Positions 12,150 to 25,099 are shown, counted from the first letter of the stretch. The stretch is 64,000 nucleotides of DNA from Straminergon stramineum (GCA_963920665.1 OY987263.1:38056547-38120546), one strand, 5' to 3'. A program made the numbers and translations. The notes: generated by a model not told the origin, from the letters alone.

Positions 12150-12480
12150 TTTTGACAAAGTATGGATTTGCTATAAATTTTTGAAGTGTTCAGCCCATCA
12201 CGGCCCAAAGGAGTCAGTATGTAGACTACCCCAGAACCAATGAAATCAATATCCATGATGCTCATCTTACACACCTAAAGCAATCACAATAATTTCTAAT
12301 GTGGAAGGCCTAAAAAAGTCACTTCCTACAATGAAATTACACTAAAAAGTTAGAAGTTCCTAATGCAGTCACTAATCACTCCATTACTGTCAAGTAAGAC
12401 ATTGATTGTGGGCCAAATCTCATTTAGTAATAAAATCCATGATGGGGTCTGAAAAAACCCATAATGGAATCATTCCTTAA
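12150..12480. repeat. Third copy of the 2971-3560 repeat
   Basis: It contains TTTTGACAAAGTATGGATTTG, TTTTTGAAGTGTT, CACCTAAAGCAATCACAATAA, AAGTTCCTAATGCAGTCACTAATCACTCC-like blocks and ACATTGATTGTGG, in the same order as 3186-3460. It is a single unit, not tandem. Confidence 0.7.
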
Positions 12481-12894
12481 GGGAGGCAACCCATTTCCAA
12501 CCACTTAAGTGGTTACACATATCTGGAGGCCGAGTTTCTTGGGTGGGAAAATTTTCTAGTGTGCAGAAATAGAGTGAAGAAGGTTTCCAGGATTTTCCAT
12601 TTTTTTTTTCTCAAAACATAAGCACTATGAAATTTTGAACAGAAGATTCCATTCCTCCCACTCTGGTCATGTAGACCTTCATGTTTCATACAAGGGCTCG
12701 TTGCAAAATCCACCAAGTATTGAGAGTGTTGTAAAACAATCACAATGTGTCATATTAGTATGGGAAAGTGTATTGTAATTAATCACTTCCATCTCTTCTT
12801 GCGATGAAAGAGAACAATCTATATTGTCAAAAGGGGGCAGTAATCAGGAATGGGATGCCTCCCGTAGGTGTCCATTATGGGTCATCAAACCACA

Positions 12895-13560
12895 ATGGGT
12901 TGTTTTACTTTAGTACAAGAATGTGTGGAAGAAATTTTAGAAACTTTGACTATATGGATTGCAAGATATTTGCATTTGAAGTGAAAAAAATTGTTTTTTA
13001 GCTTGTACTTTGGCTAACTAGCTAGACTTTAAGGCTTTGAATCTTCATAGCTTAAATTGAATTTCTAGGAAAAAAATTCATCAAAGTACACTCAATTTTC
13101 ATTAATAGGTCTAAAATATAATTGAAGCACAATAATCTTGGTGGTGAGATTGTTCTAGCAAGCTAACTCAACCTTGTTAAGCTTTTTTTCTTCAATTGTA
13201 AAAATTGTGTTAAAAAGTGAATCTTATAAGTAATTTTTTTCAAAAAAATACTTAGGTTGCTCCTAGAAAAAGATTGTCCATAACTTTCTTATCACTAGTC
13301 CAAATACAATTAATCAAATCTTTCCATATAGACATTAATACTTTCTATGAGATACAAACCTTTGAAAGTTCTACTTAAACTTTTTGTGATTTTTGGAGGG
13401 GTAGGAAAAGCATAACTTTGGTTCCCATACACCAATTCAAATGAAACTTATAATGTGTTTTCCTATCTTAAAAAAAAAGTTTCAAAAAATCATAATGAAA
13501 ATTGAAACCATAGGGACCTATCCAAAATCCGTTTTTCCCTTTAAATCCATTTTTCCCTGT
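12895..13560. mobile_element. Truncated copy of the long TTAA element
   Basis: It shares with 51190-51960 the order AGAATGTGTGGAAGAAATTTT, ACTTTGACTATATGGATTGCAAGATATTTGCATT-like block, ATTGTTCTAGCAAGCTAACTCAACCTTGTTA-like block, AGATTGTCCATAACTTTC, and ATCCGTTTTTCCC. Both termini are missing or degraded. Confidence 0.6.
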
Positions 13561-14358
13561 AAATCTAATTTTTCCTTGAGGAGACAATAAGAATCTGAGG
13601 ATCACCTAATCATCAACTTTTCTTTTAACAACCCATCATCTGTCTTATTGTATACCTCAATTCAAAAAGGTGAGTTCCTATGGGTATGATTCATCTAGAA
13701 TGGTAGAATGTCCTCTGTTGATTATTTAATACGAAGTACAAAACTCATAGGAGGTCAGGAAGGAAAAACACAGCACAAAGGAAATCTCGAAATACTGAAT
13801 ATTCCACCATCATAGAATTTATAATACTAAATCAGATGTCACCGGCAAGTTCAATAACAAACTACCACTTTTGCGCCACTCGTAACTGTCCTCATAAACA
13901 AAAAAACTGCTCAGTAACAAAACTATATGGTAGTTTTGAAGATTTGGCCAGACTTTAACAGATGATAATTTGCACAGCGGTCAAATTTGTGTTACTTGTA
14001 TCCCCCAACCCCCGCTCTTAGTAATAGTAAGATTGCTGTTCATGCTTCTGTACTCCAGTCCAACCAACATTGATCTCTCTTCCAGAAAGTGTACATTTGC
14101 ACACAATGAACATCAACTCATAGACATCCATGATATAGCACGAGACTGCTAAACCCACTTCTAACCTCCTTCAATGAGGTGTACAGCCTGTGTAAATACA
14201 TGGTTATCCTCTGCAAACTCATCGACACTAAACTCTAGTTATAGATTTAAAAATAACTGAGAATTACAGGAATGTGTTACAATCAAGAAACTCAGTCGTA
14301 ACAGATTGTTTCTTCTCAAATCAGTTTCTCAAGAATAAGACACTGAAGTTGCGTGACC
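13561..14358. other. Downstream flank of the TyrRS gene
   Basis: Base composition rises toward the gene. This interval likely holds the 3'UTR and polyadenylation region of TyrRS (minus strand), but no end point can be fixed. The open frames here are short and match nothing. Confidence 0.4.
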
Positions 14359-17126
14359 TTATCTCGTCACCTTGTAGCCCTGTACAAACACAGCAGAACA
14401 AATCCATCGTTTCAGATTCAACAGACAAGACTACAAAACAAATAGACAAACAAACGAAACAGTTCTAGGTAGTAAGTTACATACCTTAACAGTTTTCAAA
14501 AGTTCCTTAGCTTTGGGGTCATTCTTGAAATGGTCACGCACAGGCTGTATCATTGAATACAGTAAAAAGACGTATCAGCACACGAACTAACAACATTTTG
14601 AATAACAGCTTCGATGCTGAAGACGGTCGCGAACTTACAATTCGGAGTTAAAAAACGAGTTTCCAAAATGCAAAGAGTGCGGTTTCAGAAATGGAGAGCT
14701 TCAACCCCCAATTGACTATGAAGTAGCAACTCACCGGCAACAGTAGTTTAACCCAAAAATGAAACACCTACTCAAAAATGATTATGTAGGCGCCTTTACA
14801 CACGTCTAGAAACAAACCTGCAGAATCTTATTGAGCCCCGTGGAGAGTGCAGGTTTCAAATCACCAGGGTGCAATGCTCCTTCACTGAAGTCCTTTTTCA
14901 ATTCTTCAATGTCTGTATATATCCTGTGAGGGAGATCAGTGACCCCGATCAGCAGTGTCAAATGAACTACTTGTCTTCATCAAGTAAGAGAAACATATGA
15001 GCTACCATCAAACAGAAGGGCGAAGTCAAATTAAATGGAGCATCATTCTCCCGTCGAGAGGAGAGTGCCAGCAACAAGCAGGGATAGGTCTAGAGAGAGG
15101 CTTGCATGGAGAGGTGTTTGAAAAATCTCTTACTTGTTGCCACCGTTCTTCTCGTCACGTTGAACCTCAAACTGACCGAACCACGGCAACACAATGTACT
15201 GCACGTACTCAATGCAAGGGTTTCCTGCAATTTCCAAGGGTGGGCAGAAAGCTTGCTTGATCTTCTTCTTCACTTCAGACTGCAGTGATAAAAAAATTTA
15301 AAATCCAGCTCAATAAGCGCCCTGCGCTAAGACTACAAATATAACCCTTGCAATTGATAGCGATAAACAAATCCACAATTGCAACCCCATCAACCCCACT
15401 AGTTCTAGGTGGTTCATATGCAATCAAACTTGATAAGCACCATAACGAACTGTTTGAACCAAAGGACCTTCTCACCTCGTCGTCTTCCATGAAAATAGCC
15501 GAATTAGGGTCACTCTTCGACATCTTCTCTTGACCGGCCAATAAACCAGGAAGCATATCTGGGATACGTCAAGGGCAACAAACATTTCTTCCATTCACAT
15601 TTAATAAAAAAGCTACGGTAAAAAACTGCAGGCATATTCAACACCGCACAATTAAAATAAGGGTTTTAGGGGTTTCCCTGGGAGTCAGTTTCGTCCTTTC
15701 TCCACTACACCGTTTTTAAAAACCCATCTTCGGGTAGTTTGGGACCAGAAGAAGCAGGACGCAGAGAACTCTAGCGAGAGACTTCCATGGGGAGACTAGC
15801 AACTCCTTCCAATCAATCATTTCAGTTCAGATAAGTAGGAGACAATTTACAGGTTAAGGCCGGGACACCCAAAATCACCACCCTAAAATCGTAGATAATG
15901 GGTACATATTGATTAAGTGGATGTAGACCACCTAAACACGTGCTCAAGTGTTGGTTTTAGGTCATCTACTAGCAAAACCTGAAGCCTTCATAACTTTCGC
16001 ATATGATATCCAAACAACGCATTCTCTGGTGCGTCAGAATCCTCGTCCAATAGCTAATAAGAAGATGTGAAATTCGCTCAGCGCTAAACGAGGAAATTTT
16101 GGGTGTTCCCACCATATTTGGGACGAGAGCGTAATCGAAGCTGGAGGATAAGTACAGAGATTCGCATTGAAAGAGACTTGCATAGAGGGAGACTAGCACC
16201 ATTTCCGTTCAAATCAAAGAAATTCAAAATTGGAAGAGTAACCCTAAAACTGATAAACCACTGAAACAGAACTGCAGAATTGAATTGGAAGAGTACCCCT
16301 AACCTCAAAAACCATTGAAACAGAATTGCAGAATGGAATGGAGGATACGGTGCGAGAGGATGATCGGTTTGAGCTTCCTCTTAATTTGGTCGCAGTACTC
16401 TCTTGCCAGCACATTAACCCTAACCTGGTCATTTCCCAATTGACATATATCCGCTTTGAGGAAGAAGATATCCGCGCATTGCATACAAGGATAAAAGATC
16501 TGCCCCGCCGACATTTCATCCCCCTCTTTCCTTCCCATGATCGTACAACACCTCGTGATCCTATTCAGCGTGTTGCGCCTGGCGATGTCCATCACGAGCG
16601 GCCAGTACTCCCCGGCACGGGTATTAATCTCCTCGGAGCTCCACAGAAACTCCACCTGGGATAAGTCCATCCCCGCCGCCTTCCAAACCTCGATCATGTA
16701 ACGCCCGACTGTCTGGATCTTCTTCAAGTCCCCATTCATTTTGTTGTTCAGCTGCGCGAACCAGTCTGCAATCCAGAATTTGAAGCAGCAGCCGGCTTTT
16801 GTCAGCTTGTTCACGTTGAGCACCTTCATCACGCCCTGTGCGATGTGCATCCGCCCGGAAGGCTCAAACCCATCGTAGCAGACCGGGTGTGGCTTTTTTT
16901 TCAAGAGGTTGCGAAGCTCAGCGAAGTCGTTCTCCTCGGGGATGCACTTGTTATTCTCGCCAACACTCAACACCAGACGCAGCTTCTCCTCGAACTGCTT
17001 CTCCTCCTCTGTCATCTCTTTCGGGGCTTCAACGTTTTCAACTGCTTCAGCTTTTGGCTCCTCCAAGTGCAAGCTCCCTGCCATTGCTGCGACCTCCACG
17101 GCTCCCTCCGCGACGGGCGTCGCCAT
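14359..17126 (-). CDS. Cytosolic tyrosyl-tRNA synthetase (TyrRS), six coding exons
   Basis: This enzyme charges tRNA-Tyr with tyrosine for cytosolic translation (class I aminoacyl-tRNA synthetase). Coding exons on the minus strand are 17126-16349, 15558-15476, 15279-15134, 14923-14818, 14544-14485 and 14379-14359. They sum to 1194 bases (397 residues) and every intron has GT-AG borders in frame. Visible motifs are CYDGFEPSGR followed by the HIGH-type MHIAQG near residues 93-98, WIADWFAQLNNK, FLWSSEEIN, CMQCADIFFL, LAREYCD, and KMSKS at residues 271-275. The C-terminus ends GYKVTR, as I recall for Arabidopsis TyrRS (about 385 residues). The N-terminal 45 residues, acidic and alanine-rich, are variable. 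I chose the ATG at 17126 because a telo-box lies just upstream and the conserved part follows. The frame stays open further upstream with another ATG at 17270, so a 48-residue extension is possible. Intron 1 (15559-16348) contains a ~53-base tandem duplication. Confidence 0.95.
16228..16340. repeat. Tandem duplication inside TyrRS intron 1
   Basis: Two imperfect copies of a ~53-base unit lie side by side. Each contains GAGTA(A/C)CCCTAA, then AACCA(C/T)TGAAACAGAA, then TGCAGAAT(T/G)GAATGGA-like sequence. The second copy ends about ten bases from the exon 1 splice donor (16348-16347). It is non-coding in the TyrRS frame. Confidence 0.7.
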
Positions 17127-17161
17127 AGCTAACCCTAAGGCACGCAAACAGAAATGAACAA

Positions 17162-17171
17162 TTAGGGTTTT
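17162..17171 (-). promoter_or_regulatory. Telo-box upstream of the TyrRS start codon
   Basis: Read on the minus strand, the sequence is AAAACCCTAA, about 35 bases before the TyrRS ATG. The plant telo-box (AAACCCTAA) is known from 5' regions of genes for the translation apparatus, which fits a tRNA synthetase. A second copy in the opposite orientation (AACCCTAA on the plus strand) lies at 17131-17138. Function here is inferred from position only. Confidence 0.5.
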
Positions 17172-17289
17172 GGGTGCACATCCAAGCACTACGTTAAACC
17201 CTGAGGAACCGTGCCAATCAACTGAGGGAGAAGACCTTTCCTGGAAATGTACAGGTGAGCTCGAGAGCATCTCCACTGGAACCCTCAAA

Positions 17290-17825
17290 ACGGTAAAAAA
17301 ACTTTTTGTTCCATAAGAACTTGAGAATATTAAGGTAGAAGGCTCGAACTCCGTTCGGGCATTAAGAACCGTCCCTACTAAAGCTCTGAAATGGACATTA
17401 ACTGGTCTTTAAATCAACCTCTATAGTCATTTGAATGGATCGAGGAAAAAAGTATAATTTATTGCCAGAGCCAATCATTATCCTTGCTTTCTCCATTTCT
17501 CTTTATGACTTGAAGTGAACAATTTATGGAAGACCTAGTGACATAAATAGCGACCTATGACATAACTTGTTTGAAAATTCATAAATAATTCAATAATGCT
17601 TCAAAAAATATGAAACCACTTGTGTTAAATTCTACATCTATTTCTCTTCGTCTGAAAAATTAGATAAAAATATTCCCATGAAAAGAAATACATGAAAAAG
17701 GTGGACCAGCCCTTAGATGAACGATTTATGAGCCTTCTACCTTATACCCGGGAGGATCTCGCACTATACTACGATGGGAACATGTGGCAGGAATTTTGGA
17801 AATTTTGACCATATGTATTGCACTT
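17290..17825. other. Upstream flank of TyrRS and a fragment of a TTAA element
   Basis: 17290-17400 is the GC-richer TyrRS promoter side. 17755-17823 (GATCTCGCACTATACTACG, TTTTGACCATATGTATTGCA) matches the conserved block of the long TTAA elements and stops exactly where the next TTAA element begins. Confidence 0.45.
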
Positions 17826-19143
17826 TTAACCCTCAAAGGTCTTATGGGAAACATATAATTATATGGTCTTGTATATTATTCTTAGATTGCAAGTATGTAT
17901 GAAAATATGAAAAGACATACACTGTTGAATTAAGAATTCGAAAACTAGTATCTTTCATTTGGAAGTCATTTTAATATCTAAGCCTTATCATGTTCAAATC
18001 TTGGCATACATATTGAATATATGTCATAGAAGCATACATGAAGAAAATACATGGCCATTTTGCAACATCTTGAACATGTAGGAGGTGCAATAATGATATA
18101 AACTAGAAGTATAATGTCATAAGATTTGTCTCAGCAAACTTTTATGACTATTGTATATGTCGATTTATGCAACTTGTGTGTTAAATATACAATAAATACC
18201 ATACTCCAACACAAATTGAGTTTCTTAGACCTTTAACCCCTCAAGGCCCAAGCAATTTATGTACTTTTTCACAAGTTTGAACTTTGATTGATAGTATGCA
18301 CTATATATCAAGTTTATTACATGATGTTAATTGTACATTTGAACTTCACTGCTCAATATGAACATCATAATATAAAATTCACTTAGATACACTTCTTAGA
18401 ATGTAGGAAAATGAAGTTATAACTTTGATTTGTTGAACAAGTGAGAGGCCCCAAAAGGCTCCTTGGGCCTTGAGGGGTTAAAGGTTAGTGAAGAAAACCT
18501 TTCTTTTTACTCCATTCCACAATAGGTTACAGACTTTTGAGTCTTCTTAACTTGAATGTTTACACTTGAGGTAAAAAATCTTTATAGTGAAGAATTGAAT
18601 TGAGAGTTTACAATAACAATTAGGAAGAAGAAATTTGATGTTCATTCTTTTAAAAATATGTTATGTACACATAAATACAAGATAAAAATAAAACCTAAAT
18701 TGTCACTACTTCTAAGATGGAGTTGAAACTAGAGTTGAAACATGTCAATCTTATTAGTGAGATAGTTCTAGAAAGCAATTTAGACCTTGTGGATCTTTTT
18801 ATTTTAGAAAATTGTGGAATTGAATTCAAAACAAATTATATAGGTTATTTCTTTAAGTAGATATCTTGAATGCCCCCAAAACAAGAGTCTTCATAACTTT
18901 TACATTAATAGTCCAAATGAAATGAATCAAAACTTTTCACATAGGTAGAACTACATTTTTTTTAAGAATTCATTTGTAAAAAAAATTATTTCAAGCTTTC
19001 ATGATTCCCAAGATTAACTATATTTAATTTGGGTGGCATAGTTTTGTTTCCTATCTTAAAAAACTATGAAAAAAAATGAGAATGCAAGTATTTGCCCAAA
19101 CTTTCTTTTCTTCTTCATGGGAGCAATGGTCATTTAGGGTTAA
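17826..19143. mobile_element. Long TTAA-flanked element with a second element nested in it
   Basis: The left end is TTAACCCTCAAAGGTC. The reversed right end is TTAACCCTAAATGACC. Without the nested insertion (18233-18481) it would be about 1.07 kb. The right half follows the element at 51076-51993 (TTCTAAGATG, TTAGACCTTGT, AAGTAGATATCTT, TCATAACTTTTACAT, AAATGAAATGAATCAAAACTTT). No open frame of note. Confidence 0.65.
18233..18481. mobile_element. Short TTAA-flanked MITE, 249 bp, nested
   Basis: The termini are perfect inverted repeats, TTAACCCCTCAAGGCCCAAG at both ends (20 of 20). Pre-insertion sequence can be read as CTTAGACC-TTAA-AGGTTAG. The interior matches 11197-11444 in the opposite orientation. 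The identical ends suggest a fairly recent insertion. Confidence 0.9.
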
Positions 19144-20910
19144 GTAACTTCCATTGTGAGCAATAAGATAGAATAGTGGGCAAGTCAAAACTTGTTAGCA
19201 ACTATGCAAATCATGCAAATTTGTTGAATCAACAATAAATTTAAGAAGAATTTGAAGTTGCCCCTATTTTCTTTTGACTAGTAAAGAAGGCAACTAGGAG
19301 TGTTTTGGTTGTGCAATGTCTTAAGCCTAGATTTTATTGTGTTTATTCTATGTGATTTTTATTTGTTTCTAATGACAATCCTCTTAAATTCTCACTCTAT
19401 GTAAATAAAAATACTCTTCTTATAGTGTTGAGGGTTTGGATTAGAGATTCTCTAATTAGTGTAAACAATAGTCATTGATGTTCAAATGGAAAAATGATTT
19501 CTAATTTGATCAACCCCCCAATATCAATATTTAGCTAGTATTATTAGTTTTGATATCAATTGTATAGAATCTATGATATATACATCCATAATCATATACC
19601 TAGTTTAATGATTATTATATATCTATATCCATATCCATATCTATATATCTATATATCTCTATCTATATAGACCATGCTAATTGCAAACTAATAAATATGG
19701 TGAGCTAATATGGAAATAATGTGAACCAAAAATGAATGTTTCCGACAATTCTTTCATTAGTTATTTTTAACTCTAAAGTGTCAAAAAAATTCCCATTTTT
19801 TTTGTTTATTCAACATAAAAGAATAGAAAAAATTGTTAAAAAAACATTGAATTTAATATATTGGGTCATTGTTGAAATAGAGAGTATGTGGGGTTTTTTA
19901 ATAGTATTTCACCAAAAAATTGGCATATATTTTAGTACCAAAGTGTCAAAAAATGCTATTAAAATAGTATTTTTTTAATTTTATCCGTTTTTTTCTTGAA
20001 AGAAAAGCCAAAATTTCTATTAAAAGAAAGTAAGAAGTTTCATTAGAAAGAATGTAAATAAATTGTCAAAAAAATCATTTCTATGTAGATAGCTTCAATA
20101 TTGTCATTGAATTCATACTATTGGGTGAAATGGTCATACCCACCTTGACTATGAATTTCAAATACATTGGATCATTGCTCCCAGAGTTATGCTTAATAAA
20201 CATTCATGCTCCTCAATAAAGTATGACAAAAAATAGTACAAGTTTTGCTTGTATTCACCCATTGGAAAAATCATTTTAGAGGTGAAACACCCTTGCTCTA
20301 TTTTAAATGATATTTTGGCAAAGGGAGGGGTTGATAATCCACATTGTATAAATGTTAAGAAGATAAAACAAAAATTGTAGGAAAATGAGATGAATGAAAT
20401 ATCTATTTGACATATTCAAGGTGCTTGAAAAGATCAAAATATCTCAAAAAGAGTTTGTTTAGGCAATTGCACATTAGCTTAAGGGAAAAAAAATTCCAAA
20501 TCTTTTAATACACAATAAAATTGATTGTCTTGAATACTAGACATATTGCAAATTGAAGTTATTATTGCAAAAAAATAATGAAGAAATGAACACAAAATGC
20601 AAAATATTATTAAAGTGTTAAAAATTTACTATCATGAATAGCATATGATGTTTTCATGATCAAATATCTAATTATTTAGTGCTAATCAATGTAAGATGAA
20701 ATTTTAGCCAATTCTTAAAAAAGTTCACATACTTAAAAATGAAAATTATATTTTTGATAAATTATCAAAATCATTTGCTTTGAAATCAATTTTCAAAATT
20801 TACAAAACCCTATTCAAATTTAACCAAACAGATATTGATTTCTATTTATAATATATAATACAAAATGTTTTTATGAAAAATTCAAATAAATTATAGAAGA
20901 TATATTTTAA
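19144..20910. other. AT-rich intergenic DNA with a microsatellite
   Basis: An (ATCTAT)/(ATATCC)-type microsatellite occupies about 19608-19672. Lysine/asparagine-rich short frames such as the one at 19736-19978 reflect base composition. No gene was seen. Confidence 0.5.
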
Positions 20911-22935
20911 TGTCTTGGTTTGGTATAAGACCCTTGCATTATTAGGAATTGATGTGAACCACCATATTGGTTCACCTTTTAGAAAATCAAAAATATTAAT
21001 ATTAGACATGAATTTGCAAATGGAGAAGTATAAGTATTCCGGATTAAGCCACAACCATTAAATAGGGAGTTTTCATTAAATAGCTATGGGAACTTTGGGA
21101 GGTTGAGGAGAGAAGTTAAAAAATGCAACTAGGAGAAAATTAGGGAAAATTTTAGGAAACAAATAGGGACTTAAAACTAAAAATATATTAAGCAAGATTT
21201 GGTAGAGTAACAAAATTAGGCTAACAATAAAATGATGACAAAATGAAAATGAAAACCAAATACTAAGAGTAGGAAATGAACTTAAAGTAAAGTGAAGACC
21301 ACAAAAATGATAAATGAGAAAAAACACAAAAGAAGTTAGTTAAACTAAAACTATGACTAAAATATTAGTGTAGTGAATAAAACACTAAAATAGTGCTAGA
21401 AACACTGAAATAGGAGTTTTTCAGTAATTTAGAGTGTTTTGCATTAATTTAGGATGTTATACACTAAACTAATGCTAGCACATTTATGGTAATTTAACGC
21501 GATTTGCACTAAATTGGCACATTTTGTACCAAATTAACAAATTTATAGTAAATTGGTGTGGGATGAAAGTAATTAGAAAAATTAGTCCATTTGAGAGTTT
21601 TTATATATGTAAAATTAGGATTTGGAGCCCTCTCTTTCAATTCTCCCTCAACTTTTTGTGTTTTGGAGGAGCATGTGTTTGAAGGGAGAATTGTGAATGA
21701 ATAGGGGGGGAGAATTGAGGGGAGAAACCATGTAGGACAATTTATTGAGTAGGTTTACTTGTTTCCATGAGGAAAATGTGTGAAAGAAGTGGATTTTTTA
21801 GGTTAAATGGAAAACTACTTTAGGGTGACAAGGAAATTTTGAGTTGAGACTTGGTCTATCAACTTTGGTGAGTGATACCAAGATAATGACAATGTGGATT
21901 GAGTTGAAAATTTGTGGGAAGATGCACCTTGAAGTTGGCTTTCTGAAAAGCCTAGGCTTACCCATTTGAAGTACAAACAAGCCAATGGTGATCATTTTTG
22001 TAACAAAAGGTTTGCCACCACAAGGAATTCAGAACTTCAACTTCAGAGGGCTATAAATGGAGGATGACAAAGGCAAAGAAGATGAAATTTAGTATGATGG
22101 TGCACTCAAATGTAGCTTTAGAAAAAGTCTAGTCTCATCCCATTTGAAGAAAATTGAGGCGAACAATGGCCATTTCAGTGGCGGATAGACTTTTGTGGAT
22201 TTCAAGGTTCTACTTTTCTTGATTTCCCTACTTGTTTCTAATTACAATATTCATTGCACCCTCTATAACTTTTTTATTTTTTATTTTGGGGAGGGTACAT
22301 GATTCCATATTCAATAACTTGTGAATGGGAATTTCTAATTCAATGAATGTTGTATATGGAATGGGAGGTACCATGGGTGTTTGGGGTTGAACCTACAAGT
22401 GCATAAATATTGAGTTGACTTTCAGGGATTTTAGGACAAGGGCAGAAGCATTGCCTAAATTGGGCAAAGATTAGGGTTGAGATGTGTGAATGATGGAAAA
22501 GAACAAAAAAATGAATTACTTAAAGTGAGGTGATGTATGCCTTATGATTAAATTTATGAATTGAAATGGGGTGAAAGAAGGGGAATCAAGGTATGTGTAA
22601 ATTTTAGTCTTGGGTGTGAATGATGCATGTCTTATGATTAGTTTATAGTACTCCAATTGGCCCATTTTGGGTTCAAATTGGGAGTTTTTATGGGAGTTTT
22701 GTCTCGGAAGTTGCCCTAACCTTCTAGAGCATGTGTTAGGGAAATTTAGGACTTTTTAGACACACATTTGAGTGATTTAGGGGTGATGCCTTTCTTTCAC
22801 TTGAACTCATTTAATTCTAAAAATTCTAAAAATATCATGAAGTCCATGGCTTGGAAGGCAGTTTAGGTGAAGGTTCCATACACTCCCCACCACCCAACTC
22901 TAGGAGGGATTTTTGCCACATGCGGTGAAAATCTC
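20911..22935 (+). mobile_element. LTR-like 2-kb repeat, inverted copy at 46200-48055
   Basis: The whole interval aligns with the reverse complement of 46200-48055 in order: TGTCT start, ACCA(T)ATTGGTTCAC, GGATTAAGCCACAACCAT, AAGATTTGGTAGAGTAAC, AAACACTAAAATAG, AAAATTAGGATTTGGAG, CACCTTGAAGTTGGCTTTC, CCATGGCTTGGAAGGCA, CATACACTCCCCACC, GCGGTGAAAA. A TATA box (TATATATG, 21602-21609) followed by a CT-rich leader (CCCTCTCTTTC) fits an LTR promoter reading rightward. No internal coding region follows, so it may be a solo LTR. Confidence 0.6.
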
Positions 22936-24522
22936 TTATAATTGACATTTGATTTATTTTTCTTTGTTTGCTAAAATATCTATCTCCATGCACAATTGTC
23001 AAATGGAAATAATCATATAGGTCTTGGATATTTTTTTGAGGAATAGAATTTTCATTCTTTGTTTTAAAATAATAATATTTTATGGAAACAAAAGAAGTAT
23101 GTATGTATAGATTCCAACTATAAAAAGTGGAAGTGCTCTTACTATATTTATAAGAGGTTAAATTCGATGCACATTACAATGTATACTTTACTATAGAGTA
23201 TATATTTAGTGTATTGCAACTATACAAATGGAATGTTTGTACATTATTCAGTGACCCTATCATATTCACAACCATGCATAGATCAAAGTAATTTTTTCTT
23301 TCTAGTGAGAAAAATCTTGACATCAAACTAAACCTTCAAACCTTTTTAGTTATACATTGCAAGAATGGATACAAAATTTAAGAAAATGTGGTGAGCTTCA
23401 AAGTCAATAAATGCAATTCAACATAAGAGAAAATCCAAATTGCCCATCTTTGGAATTTTTGAAGAATTCCATAGTCAAAGTCTAGTGATGACATGATAAG
23501 ATAAACTAGGGTACACTTAGAAATGGAATTTTGATACAAGATTTATTTATTCAATCTCCATGTTTAATTTCACTTGTTAGTGTATGGTTTAAAGTGTAGG
23601 CATATGCACGACTCTAGTACTAGCTCATACACTAACTCACATACTTATTACAAGATTAAAAGTTCAATCCTCAAGCTAAACATAAACTTAAAAATATTCA
23701 AAAAACAAAACATTCAAATTGCATTTGTCTACCTTATAATGCACCAAAGTTGCCTTAGCATATTTTAGTGTACTTTGTGGGGTATATTTATGTATTATCA
23801 TCACATTGTATACTAGTACACTTTGTTGTAAAATTTGCAACATCAAGTGCTTTAGCAACAAATACCTTTTTATAACTCCAAAACATGCATGAAAAAATAT
23901 AAATGAAAACATGACTATCCATATGATGAATGAAATTGTCACTTTGTAGCATGATTGTACATATATATAATTACTATAGATGTATAGTACTAGTGGATAT
24001 TGTGGTATTAGAGATCTTTCATAGGATGGAATGCAACAATTCTTGTACAATTAGATATAGTGGAAAAAAATTTAATCCTTTTTGTTTGCACAAAGTTTTA
24101 GGTCTAGACCAATTTCACATTATTTGAAATAGAGTGACCATTTTTTGCTCCTTCAGAATCTCTAGTAGGTTAAGAAAATCTCAAATAATTCCTTATCAAT
24201 AAAACCTTGGCTCTAGATGTACATATGTGTTCCATGTAGATTTTGATCATATTCTTAAGTGATTGATCATGCCATCTCCTCAAGAAGTTTAATGGTACAC
24301 TCAGTGGTAGAAATTTGAAGTTTTAACTTAGAGCTTGTCTCTATGTCAATCCCGTCTCTACATTTTTACAGGGATTGGTCCGTTCACATGTTACAATTCT
24401 TCCAATCTTAACAATTGTCAAGCTAGCAAGTTTTCCCCCAAAATTCCTATTTTCAAAGTAGCTCTCATAGGATCATATAAGTTGATAGGTGACCTTCACT
24501 TCTTAAAACCAAAATAGATGTT
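22936..24522. other. AT-rich intergenic DNA
   Basis: No gene or clear repeat structure was recognised. Open frames at 23574-24127 overlap on both strands and match nothing. Confidence 0.45.
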
Positions 24523-25099
24523 TGTATAAAAAAAATTCCATTCCTCACTTGGATGGATCCTTTCTATAGAGGCAATTCTCCACTGAATTTAAAACTAAGG
24601 ACATATTCTAAAAGCTAAGAAAAGAGGAAGAAATGTATTAAAATTTGAGGTGTTGGCAATTGGGCTTAGAACATCTTTTTAACCATTGTCAAGCACAAAT
24701 TTGCACCTATAATTCCCAAGGGATGTGTCATACTCATCAACATACAACAATATTGTTTTGGCTCTAGATTGTTCCTTAGAACTTGAAAGTGCCTAAAATC
24801 AAGCGAGCATCTTGTAGATTGAGAATCCTAGGTTGAGAATGGATCACTAGTAGTATTATATTGGTAGTAGATTGGTGGTGGATTTAAAACAACCTTTTGG
24901 ATCCTTCTAACCATGATTTCAATTGATTATTTCTAATTCTATTTACTATTATTTCTCTCATTGTTTGATATGCCTCAAAATTTAATACCCTTTATCTCAC
25001 TTCATGGCTTTTAGAATATGTGGATAGTTGTAGTATTTGATGAAGTATTGACTTTGTGGGGGAAGCATCTAAATGAGAAATGGATCTTTTTGTCCTTGA
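24523..25099. mobile_element. Inverted-repeat element (MITE-like), ~575 bp, copy 1
   Basis: Left inner arm ACATATTCTAAAAGCTA and AAATTTGAGGTG mirror the right arm (TGCCTCAAAATTT and TGGCTTTTAGAATATGT). The right end, reversed, reads GGACAAAAAGATCCATTTCTC. The middle (GGTGGTGGATTTAAAACAAC, TCTAACCATGATTT) is the reverse complement of 27347-27908. Confidence 0.65.

Noticed and set aside
16305..17157. Several long open frames on the plus strand
   Set aside because: They are antisense to the strongly supported TyrRS exon 1 and have low-complexity Ser/Leu/Arg composition.
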